In this document: one piece after another, positions 27,391-36,822 of the stretch
Layout of the letters: each line of letters begins with the position of its first letter
Position numbering within the stretch: position 1 is the stretch's first letter
Assembly: GCA_046329815.1 (NCBI GenBank)
Contig: JAXLTY010000001.1
Span: forward strand, 1 to 64,000
Source of the DNA: JADJSS01 sp046329815
Lineage (GTDB): Bacteria > Bacteroidota > Bacteroidia > Chitinophagales > JADIYW01
Length of the DNA: 64,000 nucleotides
Direction: 5' to 3'
Translations under genes and position numbers: made by a program
The notes under the pieces: model-generated
Databases searched by the model: none
What the model was told of the DNA's origin: nothing
The model's input: the letters and a program-made list of their open reading frames with translations, nothing else

Positions 27391-27975
27391 CTAAATATGG
27401 TAAATTCCGGCCGGTGAATATACCGCAGGCAAACCGCCACCGATACCGCTTGGCGGAATATCGCCTTCCAACACGCGACCGTCGATTTTGAATATTGCTT
27501 TGTGCGCCAGCGCTTCCACTACATTTTGTGTAAATGGCATGCCGCTTTCACGATGGTAAAACTGCGCTTCGTCAAATTCCGACAATTCCAGTTCTATCAC
27601 ATGACCCGCTGTTTCAATTTTTGTGCGCACTGATCTTGGAAAATCGATCTCTACAGAAATTTTCGCCACTAAAACCGGCGCATTTTCAAACGGTGTACCT
27701 TTAAAGATTTTGGGTCCGTAATATTTGCCCAATGCTTCGTCTTCGCAAATAAAACCAAACAAATCAGGCATTTCTTTATTGTCCGGATTGATCAGCAACA
27801 TACCGCCTGGCGTCATGCCTAACGGCGTGTTGGTAATGCGCGCCACATGCACCAGCACGTTCGGAAGTGGCGCGTCCGGCGTTGGTTTCAGCATCGCATC
27901 GATGCCGTCGAACCAGGAAAGAAAATCAGTTTTGTAATGTGCGCCTCCATTGGCTTTAATTGTCAGGTTGCTCAT
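27391..27975 (-). CDS. conserved-looking protein of unknown function
   Basis: 194 residues from the ATG at 27975. The frame stays open to 28134, but that part is a degenerate intergenic repeat and translates to low-complexity Asn/His. No signal peptide. The protein is well ordered, with many Gly/Pro turns (TPLGMTPGGMLLI, DGRVLEGDIPPSGIGGG, YSPAGIYHI at the end) and acidic patches (FICEDEALGKYYGP). The fold may be beta-rich. I do not recognise the family. It is probably transcribed alone and ends at the hairpin at 27337-27365. Confidence 0.7.
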   Translation of the reverse strand: MSNLTIKANGGAHYKTDFLSWFDGIDAMLKPTPDAPLPNVLVHVARITNTPLGMTPGGMLLINPDNKEMPDLFGFICEDEALGKYYGPKIFKGTPFENAPVLVAKISVEIDFPRSVRTKIETAGHVIELELSEFDEAQFYHRESGMPFTQNVVEALAHKAIFKIDGRVLEGDIPPSGIGGGLPAVYSPAGIYHI

Positions 27976-28044
27976 AAGTTTATATTTTTTGTTGATGCAA
28001 TTTACTGTAAATAAACGCGAGCCAAATACCATGAAACACGTAAT

Positions 28045-28110
28045 TTTTGGATTGTCTGAATTGTGATGATTATGATTTGTGTGATTAGAATTATTGGGAA
28101 GTTGCTGACA
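28045..28110. repeat. degenerate TGATTxTGTGATTA-type intergenic repeat
   Basis: A low-complexity run built from GATTATGATT, TGTGTGATTA and GAATTATTGG units lies upstream of the 27391 gene. It resembles degenerate 'word' repeats elsewhere in the window. The 27976-28209 gap shows nothing else. Confidence 0.4.
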
Positions 28111-28209
28111 TCGTGTATATGTTATCTCATGCACGAGTACGCATCGCTAATTGCCTGGCTGCATAGTTGTGCTAGTTGAGAATTTTTTGTCTTACAATGA
28201 ATTATTAAT

Positions 28210-28683
28210 TCACTGTTGATAATATTTTCTTTCCTCAGAAAATCTATTCCCATTCTCCAAAATAAATTCTTCTTCTATATCTTTTACAATTTTTCCATCT
28301 GCAATTAAACCTGATTTTACTAAAAACTTTGCAAGACTTGATTGTATGTAATGCCTGATTTCAGTTTTTTGTTTGGATTCTAAAAAAGTGATTTCAAAGT
28401 ATGCTACTGTTTTATAAGTTGGCAAACTCGGTGGTCGAGTATTAGTTGGGTTTAACTTGAATTCTTTGACATAGAAATTTGCTTTTAAAAACATTAATTT
28501 ATTTCCATTCAAGTCCACAACATAATAATCTGACATGGTGCCTTCTTTGTGTTTTTCTAATACAAATACAGGTTTATTATCCACTGTGACGGTATCATTA
28601 TTCAAATCTACTTTTGATCCTTTATTTTTTGCAAGAGTAACGATTGTGCTGAATACGAATAAAAGAATGAATATTGTTCTCAT
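28210..28683 (-). CDS. exported protein of unknown function
   Basis: 157 residues. A signal peptide (MRTIFILLFVFSTIVTLA) is followed by a beta-rich body with NKPVFVLEKHKEGTMSDYYV and VVDLNGNKLMFLKA, which could be repeating beta-hairpins. A helical, charged C-terminus (LVKSGLIADGKIV, then DIEEEFILENG) follows. It is probably periplasmic. I do not recognise the family. Neighbours give no clue; it is preceded by phoH on the same strand after 113 bases. Confidence 0.6.
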   Translation of the reverse strand: MRTIFILLFVFSTIVTLAKNKGSKVDLNNDTVTVDNKPVFVLEKHKEGTMSDYYVVDLNGNKLMFLKANFYVKEFKLNPTNTRPPSLPTYKTVAYFEITFLESKQKTEIRHYIQSSLAKFLVKSGLIADGKIVKDIEEEFILENGNRFSEERKYYQQ

Positions 28684-28757
28684 TTTTTTTTGTAAAAGTA
28701 AATAAATTATATCTAATTCATTTTAAAACAAAAAAAATGCAGCATCAGCCTAAACTG

Positions 28758-28790
28758 ACACTGCATACTTCATACTGCTTACTAAATACT
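28758..28790. repeat. intergenic ACTGCATACT word repeat
   Basis: GACACTGCATACTTCATACTGC and similar words lie downstream of phoH. They share the GCATACTGC core with the insert at 22198-22254. Together with the preceding TGCAGCATCAG/CTGACACTGCA complementarity (28738-28766) the region may also act as a leftward terminator. Confidence 0.45.
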
Positions 28791-28796
28791 AAAACC

Positions 28797-29777
28797 TTAA
28801 TTTTTACCGGCTTCTCTTTGTTGTGCATCGCGCTCGCCGTCTTTGTCAAACGCTTTGATGATTTCTTTAACCAATCTATGACGAACCACATCATCAGCAG
28901 AAAGGTGTACCATACCAATACCATCGATATTATCTAAAATCTGCATGGTTTTTTTCAAACCGGATTGTTGATTTTTCGGTAAATCGATCTGCGACATATC
29001 ACCGGTGATGATACATTTGGCAGATGGTCCGATACGTGTTAAGAACATTTTCAACTGTAACTGCGTAGCGTTTTGCGCTTCATCCAAGATCATAAACGCA
29101 TTATCCAATGTACGACCACGCATGTATGCCAAAGGCGCTACTTCAATCACGCGGTTCGTCATATAATATGCCAGTTTGTCCGCAGGAATCATATCATCCA
29201 GTGCATCATATAAAGGACGCAAATACGGATCGATCTTTTCTTTCAGATCGCCCGGTAAAAAACCTAAGCTTTCGCCGGCTTCTACCGCTGGACGTGTTAA
29301 GATGATTTTTTTAACAGATTTATTTTTTAATGCGCGCACTGCTAAGGCAACTGCAGTGTAGGTTTTACCGGTTCCGGCAGGTCCAACCGCAAACAAAATA
29401 TCATTGTTCTCGGAAAGTTCTACCATCTTTTGTTGGTTTTCTGTACGCGCGCGCACCAGCATACCATTGTTTCCGTGTACTAAGACATTGTCTTTGAATT
29501 GCGGAAAATTGGTTTCATACGGATTGCGTCCGTGCAGGATTTCTTCAATGTGCTGGTCGGAAATCTTTCCGTAGCGTTCAATATAATCGACTAACAATAA
29601 AACCTTTTCACTGAAAAGGTCTAAGTCTTCCTGGTTGCCCATGACGACGATCTTGTTGCCTCTTGCATTGATGTTTAGTTTGCTGAATTCTCTCTTTAGA
29701 ATTTTCAGCTTGTTGTTGTTGAATCCAAAAAATTCAATTGGGTCAACAGTTTCTAATTTAATTGTAAGTTCGCTCAA
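28797..29777 (-). CDS. PhoH-family ATPase
   Basis: 326 residues, the usual PhoH-like length. The N-terminal about 110 residues form the PhoH N-domain with a KH-like segment. Walker A FAVGPAGTGKTYTAVAL lies near residues 131-147 and Walker B MILDEAQNAT near 232. ITGDMSQIDLP and DVVRHRLVKEII follow. It is a cytoplasmic P-loop ATPase/helicase-like protein linked to RNA metabolism and phosphate stress. It is divergent from the SAM hydrolase-like gene, with 104 bases between. Confidence 0.93.
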   Translation of the reverse strand: MSELTIKLETVDPIEFFGFNNNKLKILKREFSKLNINARGNKIVVMGNQEDLDLFSEKVLLLVDYIERYGKISDQHIEEILHGRNPYETNFPQFKDNVLVHGNNGMLVRARTENQQKMVELSENNDILFAVGPAGTGKTYTAVALAVRALKNKSVKKIILTRPAVEAGESLGFLPGDLKEKIDPYLRPLYDALDDMIPADKLAYYMTNRVIEVAPLAYMRGRTLDNAFMILDEAQNATQLQLKMFLTRIGPSAKCIITGDMSQIDLPKNQQSGLKKTMQILDNIDGIGMVHLSADDVVRHRLVKEIIKAFDKDGERDAQQREAGKN

Positions 29778-29786
29778 TTATTTTCT

Positions 29787-29794
29787 TATTTTTG
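29787..29794 (+). promoter_or_regulatory. -7 element in the phoH / 29882 divergent region
   Basis: TATTTTTG with a weak TTG about 22 bases upstream; 87 bases before the ATG at 29882. Confidence 0.35.
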
Positions 29795-29881
29795 TGACTG
29801 AATACCACTAAAACAATCCTTTTTGGCATTTAGTTGCATTCTTAAATTAGTTATCACTTTGAAAATAGCATAAAATTTTAA

Positions 29882-30649
29882 ATGGCATTAATAACGTTAT
29901 TAACAGACTTTGGAGACAAAGACTACTATGTTGGCTTATTTAAAGGCGATTTAAGCGTAGCTAGCCCATCTGCAAAGATTGTGGATATCTCACATTCTAT
30001 ACCGCCATACGACATTGTAACGGGTGCTTTTTTCTCCAAAAATGTTTATTCGCACTTTCCAAAAGGCACTATTCACATACTTCGCGTGTTTGAACAAGGA
30101 CTTGGTAAGCAAAAATTATTGGCTGCAAAATACGATAATCACTATTTCATTGCGCCTGATAACGGAATCCTGACTTTGATCTTTGACGGAAAACCGGATT
30201 TGATCGTAGAAGTAGATTTTAAACAGGCGAAACTGGATACACTGGAAGATTATTATTGCCGTGTGGTGAAAGAAATTACTTTTAACCATAATATCGGCGC
30301 CATTGGCGTAGCAACTTCTAAATATATTGAACGCCAGGCAATGAATCCGGTGGTGCAGCAAGATAAAATTATCGGCAATGTAATTTATATCGATAATTTT
30401 GGTAATGCGATTACGAATATCCACGAAAAAGAAGTGAAGCGTTTTGATAAACAAAAACAAATGCGCATCAACTACAGAAAGTATGATTTTATCGACAGAG
30501 TAGTGAAAAACTACAATGATGTTCCGCAAACCTATAGCTTAGCACGTTTTAATTCCTTAGGTTATTTAGAGCTTTGCATTAATTGCGGTCATGCCGGCGA
30601 TTTGTTAGGTTTGATGGTTGGCGATAACATACAGGTTATTTTTGAATAA
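29882..30649 (+). CDS. SAM hydroxide adenosyltransferase (DUF62 family)
   Basis: 255 residues. It opens with LLTDFGDKDYYVGLFKG, the DFGxxDxxVG signature of the family related to fluorinase/chlorinase; later ISHSIPPYDIVTGAF, APDNGILTL and DNFGNAITNI. The family splits S-adenosylmethionine to adenosine and methionine using water, and no halogenase-specific region is evident. Cytoplasmic. It lies 15 bases upstream of a small monooxygenase-like gene, which continues into aroB. Confidence 0.9.
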   Translation: MALITLLTDFGDKDYYVGLFKGDLSVASPSAKIVDISHSIPPYDIVTGAFFSKNVYSHFPKGTIHILRVFEQGLGKQKLLAAKYDNHYFIAPDNGILTLIFDGKPDLIVEVDFKQAKLDTLEDYYCRVVKEITFNHNIGAIGVATSKYIERQAMNPVVQQDKIIGNVIYIDNFGNAITNIHEKEVKRFDKQKQMRINYRKYDFIDRVVKNYNDVPQTYSLARFNSLGYLELCINCGHAGDLLGLMVGDNIQVIFE

Positions 30650-30664
30650 AATTTCTGCAACAAC

Positions 30665-30952
30665 ATGGTGATACGAATTGTAAAACTAACGATGAAAGAA
30701 GCGAATGCCGACTTATTCAAAAATTATTTTGATACGGTGCACGATATTATACGCAGTCAGCCGGGCTGCCAGCAATTACAGGCGTGGCAGGAAATTCATC
30801 ATCCGAATATTTTCTTTACCTATAGTATCTGGAACGAAGAACAGGATTTGAACAACTACAGAGATTCCGCTTTCTTTTTGCAATTCTGGAAAACCGTAAA
30901 ACCTTGGTTTGACGCGAAAGCAGAAGTATGGACGTTTGATAAAATTGTGTGA
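30665..30952 (+). CDS. antibiotic-biosynthesis-monooxygenase-like (ABM) small protein
   Basis: 95 residues, a single dimeric ferredoxin-like (ABM) domain: start MVIRIVKLTM, middle SQPGCQQLQAWQEIHHPN, NIFFTYSIWN, then SAFFLQFWKTVKPWF. Such proteins can be cofactor-free oxygenases, haem-degrading enzymes or only structural; the substrate is unknown. Its stop overlaps the aroB start by one base (TGATG), so translation is coupled. Confidence 0.8.
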   Translation: MVIRIVKLTMKEANADLFKNYFDTVHDIIRSQPGCQQLQAWQEIHHPNIFFTYSIWNEEQDLNNYRDSAFFLQFWKTVKPWFDAKAEVWTFDKIV

Positions 30953-32001
30953 TGAATAAAATTCAACTATCCGATTACGAAATACTTTTTGATGATACAC
31001 TTTCATCATTATCTTCTTTTTTAGGAAATAGCTATTCTCAGGTTTTTGTTATCGTTGATGAAAACACAAAAGAACATTGTTTGCCTGTTCTGAAAAATGT
31101 GCTGAATGATTTTACTATCATCGAAACTAAAAGCGGTGAAGTCCATAAAAATCTCGAAACCTGTGAAACCATTTGGCAGCAATTGATTGAACGCAACGCA
31201 GACCGAAAAGCAGTGGTTATTAATTTGGGTGGCGGCGTGATCGGCGATATGGGTGGCTTCGCAGCAAGCTGCTATAAACGCGGTATTGATTTTATCAATA
31301 TTCCAACTACTTTACTATCGCAAGTAGATTCTTCTATTGGCGGAAAATTAGGTATTGATTTTAAATACGGTAAAAACCTGATCGGTTTATTCCGCAATCC
31401 AAAAGCAGTGATTGTTTCATCAACGTTTTTAAAAACATTGCCGCAGCGACAATACATCAACGGCTGGTCTGAAATTTTTAAGCATGCGTTAATCAAAGAC
31501 AAAGCACAATGGCAAACATATAAAAGATTGGATATTCTTAACTGCGATATGAATAACATCGTTTATCATTCGCTGCAAATAAAAAAAGCTGTTGTCGAAG
31601 AAGATCCGTTTGAAAAAGGTTTGCGCAAAATTTTAAACTTTGGACATACAATTGGTCACGCCATTGAAGCTTATTCGTTGGAACACGACGAAACGCCTTT
31701 ATTACATGGCGAAGCGATTGCAATCGGCATGATCTGTGAAAGTTATTTGTCGGTAAAAAAATGTGAATTAACTGAAAATGAATTGAATGATATAACAACG
31801 CTTTTTTTAAAATACTTTCCAAAATATGATATTAAAAACTACGACACAGAAAAGATGCTATCATCCATGCTGATCGACAAGAAAAATAAAGACGGAAAAA
31901 TTTTAGCAGCTTTATTGCGATCAATCGGCGATAGTGTATATGATATTGAAATCACTAAAGACGACGTGCTGGAAAGTTTGAATTACTATATTTCTTTATG
32001 A
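30952..32001 (+). CDS. aroB: 3-dehydroquinate synthase
   Basis: 349 residues from the ATG at 30952 (a GTG one codon earlier is possible). The NAD- and metal-binding signatures are present: LGGGVIGDMGGFAA, YKRGIDFINIPTTLLSQVDS, IGGKLGIDFKYGKNLIG, then NFGHTIGHAIE. It is the second step of the shikimate pathway. It sits in a run of four coupled genes: ABM protein, aroB, a GT-C protein starting inside the aroB stop, and an acyltransferase. Confidence 0.95.
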   Translation: MNKIQLSDYEILFDDTLSSLSSFLGNSYSQVFVIVDENTKEHCLPVLKNVLNDFTIIETKSGEVHKNLETCETIWQQLIERNADRKAVVINLGGGVIGDMGGFAASCYKRGIDFINIPTTLLSQVDSSIGGKLGIDFKYGKNLIGLFRNPKAVIVSSTFLKTLPQRQYINGWSEIFKHALIKDKAQWQTYKRLDILNCDMNNIVYHSLQIKKAVVEEDPFEKGLRKILNFGHTIGHAIEAYSLEHDETPLLHGEAIAIGMICESYLSVKKCELTENELNDITTLFLKYFPKYDIKNYDTEKMLSSMLIDKKNKDGKILAALLRSIGDSVYDIEITKDDVLESLNYYISL

Positions 32002-33530
32002 ATTTAGAAAACAGCAGCTATAAAAAGATTTCGGTTTATTGCGGCTCGTTCGCGTTGGTGGTTATTGCATTACAGTTATTGCGTGGTTATTTTTTGTGCG
32101 AACATCAGTTCATTTATTCTACAGACGATACTTATATACACATGGCTATTGCGCGCAACCTGGCGTATTACAATGTCTGGAGCACTAATCACGAATTTTT
32201 TACTTCTTCGAGTTCATCTTTTCTTTATACTATTTTATTAGCGGCTGGTTTTAAATTCTTTGGCGATCATCAATACTATCCGTACGTTCTAAATTTTGTT
32301 CCGTATTTTTTATTGTTCTTTGTTATCTATAAATATTATGCATCGCAAATCAGCAAGCAAAAATTTCTAGCAGTCAATATATTTTTAGCGTTGCTGTTTC
32401 CATTACCAATATTCGCGATGGAGCATTCTTTGCACGTATTGTTCGTCTTGTTATTTTTATTAGAATTCGATAAATTTATTGCAGGCACAAAAAACTTTTT
32501 GTTATTGTGTTTGCTTGCTTTTATATTAACGATGATTCGTTATGAAAGCATGTTCATTTTATTTTCCGCATTTTTGATTTTAGCATATCATAAAAAAATA
32601 TTTCCTGCCATCTTATTAATGATCATTGGCTTCTCGCCTATTGTTATTTATGGACTGTATTCGCTGCAGCATGGTTCTTATTTTTTACCGAATACACTTG
32701 TTACCAAAGGAAATTTCATAGAACTAAATGCGCAAGGAATTATCGCCTTTATCATAAAAGTTGTTTTTGATTTTACAGTGAATATTCATTTCACAGTGTA
32801 TGTTATTTTAGTGGCTTTATATTTATGGAAACAGCGTTTCAAAACAACGCACTGGAGCTTTTTGATTGTGTTATTAACCAGCGGTGCGCATTTATTGTTT
32901 GCAGGCATTTTGCATTTTTATCGTTATGAAGCATATCTGATCGTGCCTGTTGTAATTTATTTTATTTTGTACTTTTATGATAATGTATCAGAATTTACTT
33001 ATTCGTCAAAATGGATTACTGCGTTAAAATTTATTTTTATCGTTTCAATTGTTTTTCGTTTAGGATTTAATATCTGGATCATCCAAATGGCGCCAAAAAA
33101 CATCTACGAGCAGCAAATTCAGTTTTCTAAATTCCTGAAAAAATATTACGACAAACAGCCGGTTTTAGTACACGACATTGGCTATTTGGCATTTACTACC
33201 GATGTAAAAATTTATGACATAGCCGGTATCGCTACGTTAGATGTCGCATCAACCAAAACTAAAAAATTCCATTTTAAACCTGGTTTTATAGAAGCACAGC
33301 AACAAAAATATGGATTTACGGTTGGTGTGTTTTACGATATTTTTGCAGAAAACGGAATGCCTAAAAGCTGGATAAAAGCCGGCGAATGGAAGATCAGTCA
33401 CAACAGAGTTTGTGGTTTATCGAAAATCAACTTTTATGCTGTGGACAGCGCACATTACAATATTTTACAACAGCAATTGAAAGATTTTGCGCCTTTTGTG
33501 AATAAAAACGTGCAGCAAAAAATCTATTAA
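31998..33530 (+). CDS. polytopic membrane protein, GT-C glycosyltransferase-like
   Basis: 510 residues with about 11 membrane helices and a soluble C-terminal third (about 370-510). The first loop carries YSTDDTYIHMAIARNL; the DD pair after the first helix is the usual catalytic acid site of GT-C enzymes. A later domain with HDIGYLAFTTDVKIYDIAG is also met in such proteins. It overlaps the aroB stop by 4 bases (ATGA). It may add a sugar to a surface glycan, in line with the acyltransferase that follows. Specificity is unknown. Confidence 0.7.
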   Translation: MNLENSSYKKISVYCGSFALVVIALQLLRGYFLCEHQFIYSTDDTYIHMAIARNLAYYNVWSTNHEFFTSSSSSFLYTILLAAGFKFFGDHQYYPYVLNFVPYFLLFFVIYKYYASQISKQKFLAVNIFLALLFPLPIFAMEHSLHVLFVLLFLLEFDKFIAGTKNFLLLCLLAFILTMIRYESMFILFSAFLILAYHKKIFPAILLMIIGFSPIVIYGLYSLQHGSYFLPNTLVTKGNFIELNAQGIIAFIIKVVFDFTVNIHFTVYVILVALYLWKQRFKTTHWSFLIVLLTSGAHLLFAGILHFYRYEAYLIVPVVIYFILYFYDNVSEFTYSSKWITALKFIFIVSIVFRLGFNIWIIQMAPKNIYEQQIQFSKFLKKYYDKQPVLVHDIGYLAFTTDVKIYDIAGIATLDVASTKTKKFHFKPGFIEAQQQKYGFTVGVFYDIFAENGMPKSWIKAGEWKISHNRVCGLSKINFYAVDSAHYNILQQQLKDFAPFVNKNVQQKIY

Positions 33531-33566
33531 TAAAATTGAATACAAAACCTTATTTTTGAAGCCGAA

Positions 33567-34751
33567 ATGTCAGCAAAAGTAAAACATCATTTTTTTCCAA
33601 ATCTAACAGCTATACGCTTTTATTTGGCAACGTATGGTGTTTTCGGACACACCAATGATGTATTGAGTATTCTTGGTGTTAAGAATTACCAGCATAAACA
33701 TGTGCTGTTTTACACAAATATCGGCGCGCTTTTCCTGACAGCATTTTTTGTGATCAGCGGTTTTTTAATTACGCATATTTTAATTGAAGAAAAACATGCG
33801 ACAAACGATGTCGTGCTTAAAAAGTTTTTCCTGAATCGTATTTTCAGAATTTGGCCGCCATACTATTTGGTATTATTCATTCAATGGTTTGTAATCGCGC
33901 ACACGCCTGTTCGTGAGATTAGCGATATGTTTTACGCATTTACCTACAAAGCATCTACAGCAACACCAATCATGTTAAATCACGGAGTTTATTTCCTATT
34001 ATCGATGATGATGTTACCGCATTTATCACTGACTATTTCTGTTGTTTTGGATAATTGGACTATCGTTGCCGGACATTTATGGAGCACCGGTATTGAAGAG
34101 TTCTTCTATTTCATTTGGGCGCCGGTGATGCGTAAATCAAAAGATATAGTAAAATCCATTCGCAACAGTATTTTATTTTACTATATAATATCTATTATTG
34201 GTTTTATTGGTTTAATGATTGGTTACTGGATCTTGAAATCTCAGGCAGTAATATCAGTCTTCCATTTCATCATGTTCTTCCTTTATCTGACACGCTTATC
34301 TTGCATGTTCATCGGTGCGTTGGCTGCTTATATTTTCTTCTACAAGAAAGACTGGATCGCTGTGAATGTTACAAAAACACGCGCCATCATTTGTGGTATT
34401 CTTGCCTGCCTGGTAATTGTTTCCAAAGTGCCGATTCCGTTAATTACGCAGGAATTATTTTCGGTGTTATTGTCTTTCTTAATTTTATATTTTGTAAAAG
34501 ACGACAAACCTGTTCCTGTTTTAGACAATACCATATTCAATTACTTAGGAAAAATCTCTTACGGAATTTACATGTATCATGTGTCGATTATTTTTGTCGT
34601 TATTTATTTCTGCAAAAAATACAACTTCTTTGTAGTACCTGTTATTTATTTAATCATTTTATCACTGACCATTATTACAGCAAGTATTTCATATGAGTTT
34701 TACGAAAAGAAGTTGCAAAAACTGAAAGTAAAATACTTCATGCAGAAATAA
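33567..34751 (+). CDS. acyltransferase-3 family membrane protein (OafA-like)
   Basis: 394 residues with about 10 transmembrane helices. It opens with HHFFPNLTAIRFYLATYGVF and GHTNDV, carrying the conserved R and H of acyltransferase-3 proteins, followed by FFVISGFLITHIL and FFLNRIFRIWPPYYLVL. These enzymes put acetyl or other acyl groups on surface polysaccharides or lipids. It ends at a strong bidirectional hairpin (34751-34779). Confidence 0.9.
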   Translation: MSAKVKHHFFPNLTAIRFYLATYGVFGHTNDVLSILGVKNYQHKHVLFYTNIGALFLTAFFVISGFLITHILIEEKHATNDVVLKKFFLNRIFRIWPPYYLVLFIQWFVIAHTPVREISDMFYAFTYKASTATPIMLNHGVYFLLSMMMLPHLSLTISVVLDNWTIVAGHLWSTGIEEFFYFIWAPVMRKSKDIVKSIRNSILFYYIISIIGFIGLMIGYWILKSQAVISVFHFIMFFLYLTRLSCMFIGALAAYIFFYKKDWIAVNVTKTRAIICGILACLVIVSKVPIPLITQELFSVLLSFLILYFVKDDKPVPVLDNTIFNYLGKISYGIYMYHVSIIFVVIYFCKKYNFFVVPVIYLIILSLTIITASISYEFYEKKLQKLKVKYFMQK

Positions 34752-34779
34752 AAAAACCTGCAATAACTGCAGGTTTTTT
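34751..34779. terminator. bidirectional terminator
   Basis: AAAAAACCTGCA (34751-34762), loop ATAAC, TGCAGGTTTTTT (34768-34779). It serves the rightward acyltransferase operon and the leftward six-gene cluster. Confidence 0.85.
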
Positions 34780-34801
34780 GAAACTGATCTACGGCAATAG
34801 T

Positions 34802-35410
34802 TTACAGCTTCTTCATCACTTCCTGTATTTCCTTAGAATTCGGATTATACGCCAAAGCAACGCTATAGTATTTTTTAGCTTCTTTAATTTTTCCTTGCGC
34901 TAAATAGTTCGCACCTAATAACGCATTCGTATCATAATCAAACGGATACAATTTCAATACAGCAACAATATATTTTTCAGCTTCTGCGAAATTTTTTCTG
35001 TAGTAATAAATATAACCGACACGGTAATTCACCAATGTATTATTCGGATCAATCGCTAAGATATCTTTGTATGTTTTCAAAACATCGTCCCATTTTTCCA
35101 AAGCAGCAGTCGGCGCAACAAAACCTAAACGCGCTTCAATACTTTTGGGTTCTAAAGCGATTGCTTTTTTATAATAATCCTGTGATTTCGCATAATCTTT
35201 TTTCAGGTAATGCAACCAACCCAAACGCAGATTCAGCATATAAGAATTAGCATCATATACATTCTCAAGTGTAACAATTGACGCTAAATATTCTTTATTG
35301 GTTTCGCCCTGATAGCTGCTGGCAAGTGCAGCAATTACTTTGTCGTCTTGCGCTTTTGCAAGCATGGTAATAGCCATAACTATTACGAATGTTGTGATTG
35401 ATTTTTTCAT
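34802..35410 (-). CDS. periplasmic TPR-repeat protein
   Basis: 202 residues. A signal peptide ends at MLAKAQ. The rest is about four tetratricopeptide repeats (for example YLKKDYAKSQDYYKKAIALE, YYRKNFAEAEKYIVAVLKL), a protein-binding scaffold. It is the last gene of the leftward cluster, 38 bases after the outer-membrane protein gene and just before the terminator. It probably supports the cluster's envelope machinery, but that is inferred from position only. Confidence 0.75.
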   Translation of the reverse strand: MKKSITTFVIVMAITMLAKAQDDKVIAALASSYQGETNKEYLASIVTLENVYDANSYMLNLRLGWLHYLKKDYAKSQDYYKKAIALEPKSIEARLGFVAPTAALEKWDDVLKTYKDILAIDPNNTLVNYRVGYIYYYRKNFAEAEKYIVAVLKLYPFDYDTNALLGANYLAQGKIKEAKKYYSVALAYNPNSKEIQEVMKKL

Positions 35411-35448
35411 GTTGTTATTTTTAGTTGTTTATAATGAGTGTCGTTTAT

Positions 35449-36822
35449 TTACAAAGAGAATTTTAATCCGATTAAAATTGTGTGTAAATTATAGATGGAT
35501 GGCAATAATACCTGATCTATTTTTTCAAACTGATAGGTTGCATAAATATTGACATTTTTAGATGCGATAACGGTTCCGGTTGCACTTATTTTATATCGTA
35601 TTTTATCATAGCCGTTGTATAAAAAAGCGCCATCGTTTGTTGCCATCGGATAAAATCCTTTATAAGTAAAATAGGAACTCATTATAAATCGCTTAGATAA
35701 TAATACGCTGATAGTTGGTGTACAAACAATATAGATATTTTTGTCTTTGATAATTGTATTCAAATCTGCGCCAATGGTAACACGCGGAAAATTGTAATAC
35801 AAGCCAAGACCAACAGCATAAGTCATATCCGTTTCTTTTTTATTGATCAAACTATCCTGATTTTTAACAGTGGTAGTTTCATTAAGCAAAACTTGTGCCT
35901 GCATTTCTTTTATATGTATAGAATCGTGTGCATGCAATGTGTAATTCGGTTTATTAAATTCTGCAAAAATGCTTCCATGAAGATTCAGACTTAATCGTTT
36001 TATCGATTTAGAAATCGTTATCTGTGAATACAAGCTATTCGAAATAAATCTACCAATCATTTCATCGTGATGAAACGTAGTTGAATCGAAGAACGAAGTG
36101 CCTGCCGGCGGCGGAACCAATGGCTTTGGATTTTGAAATGTGAAATCGTTGATAAAATTCAGCTTGCTTGCATAATTTACATAATGAAAACCAAGCGTTA
36201 ATTTCCATCGGTGTTTAAACGTAACAGTTGGTGCAAAATAATATTGATGTTGCTTAAAGCTGCCCCAAACTTGTGTTTGCTGCTGGTAAGTATAAGCATG
36301 ATAAATACTGAACGTAGAAGAAAATTTATGATTCAATCCAAGATTTACATAACCCAAATTCTTTGCTTCACGTTGCTTATCTGAAATTTTAATTCCACCT
36401 TCTACAAAAACAGATTCCAGTATTTTTTTGGGTTTGTAATGAATACGCTTTTGAATATCTGACGGCAGTTTAGCATAGTATTCAGCGGCTTTCTTTTCAT
36501 CATCGATGTAAATGTTGCACCAGTATAAATATTCTTTTGCCAAATCACTATTTGCATCATTTTTTAATGCACGTTCGAAATAATACGCAGCTTTGTAGTA
36601 GTTGAATTTTTTAAAGCATGCTATACCTAAACGCAGGTTAAAATAATATTCATCATAACCTTGTTTAACAACCGATTTACCATATTTTATTAATGGTTTC
36701 CACTTTTCTTCCTGGTAATACTGATACGTTTTCTGATCCGCCTCTTCTGCATTCACCTGTGCAAATGTGTTGCTCATTTTGAAAAACAACAACATCATTA
36801 TGATATATTTTATAGTACGCAT
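35449..36822 (-). CDS. outer-membrane beta-barrel protein with N-terminal TPR region
   Basis: 457 residues. A signal peptide (to about 22) is followed by a TPR-like helical region (about 25-130, YYFNLRLGIACFKKFNYYKA). A barrel-like second part (about 150-457) has alternating aromatic/polar strands and ends TILIGLKFSL. Its start overlaps the transporter/M23 fusion by 13 bases, showing tight coupling. It may be an export or surface component of the pathway encoded upstream. I do not recognise a characterised family. Confidence 0.7.
   Translation of the reverse strand: MRTIKYIIMMLLFFKMSNTFAQVNAEEADQKTYQYYQEEKWKPLIKYGKSVVKQGYDEYYFNLRLGIACFKKFNYYKAAYYFERALKNDANSDLAKEYLYWCNIYIDDEKKAAEYYAKLPSDIQKRIHYKPKKILESVFVEGGIKISDKQREAKNLGYVNLGLNHKFSSTFSIYHAYTYQQQTQVWGSFKQHQYYFAPTVTFKHRWKLTLGFHYVNYASKLNFINDFTFQNPKPLVPPPAGTSFFDSTTFHHDEMIGRFISNSLYSQITISKSIKRLSLNLHGSIFAEFNKPNYTLHAHDSIHIKEMQAQVLLNETTTVKNQDSLINKKETDMTYAVGLGLYYNFPRVTIGADLNTIIKDKNIYIVCTPTISVLLSKRFIMSSYFTYKGFYPMATNDGAFLYNGYDKIRYKISATGTVIASKNVNIYATYQFEKIDQVLLPSIYNLHTILIGLKFSL

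Noticed and set aside
27976..28134. N-terminal extension of the 27391 gene
   Set aside because: Translates a degenerate repeat into Asn/His-rich sequence; the ATG at 27975 starts the ordered protein.
29882..30649. Fluorinase/chlorinase
   Set aside because: Family signature fits the common SAM hydroxide adenosyltransferase; nothing seen indicates halide use.
34301..34696. 131-codon frame inside the acyltransferase gene
   Set aside because: Alternative-frame shadow rich in Cys/His/Tyr without domain support.
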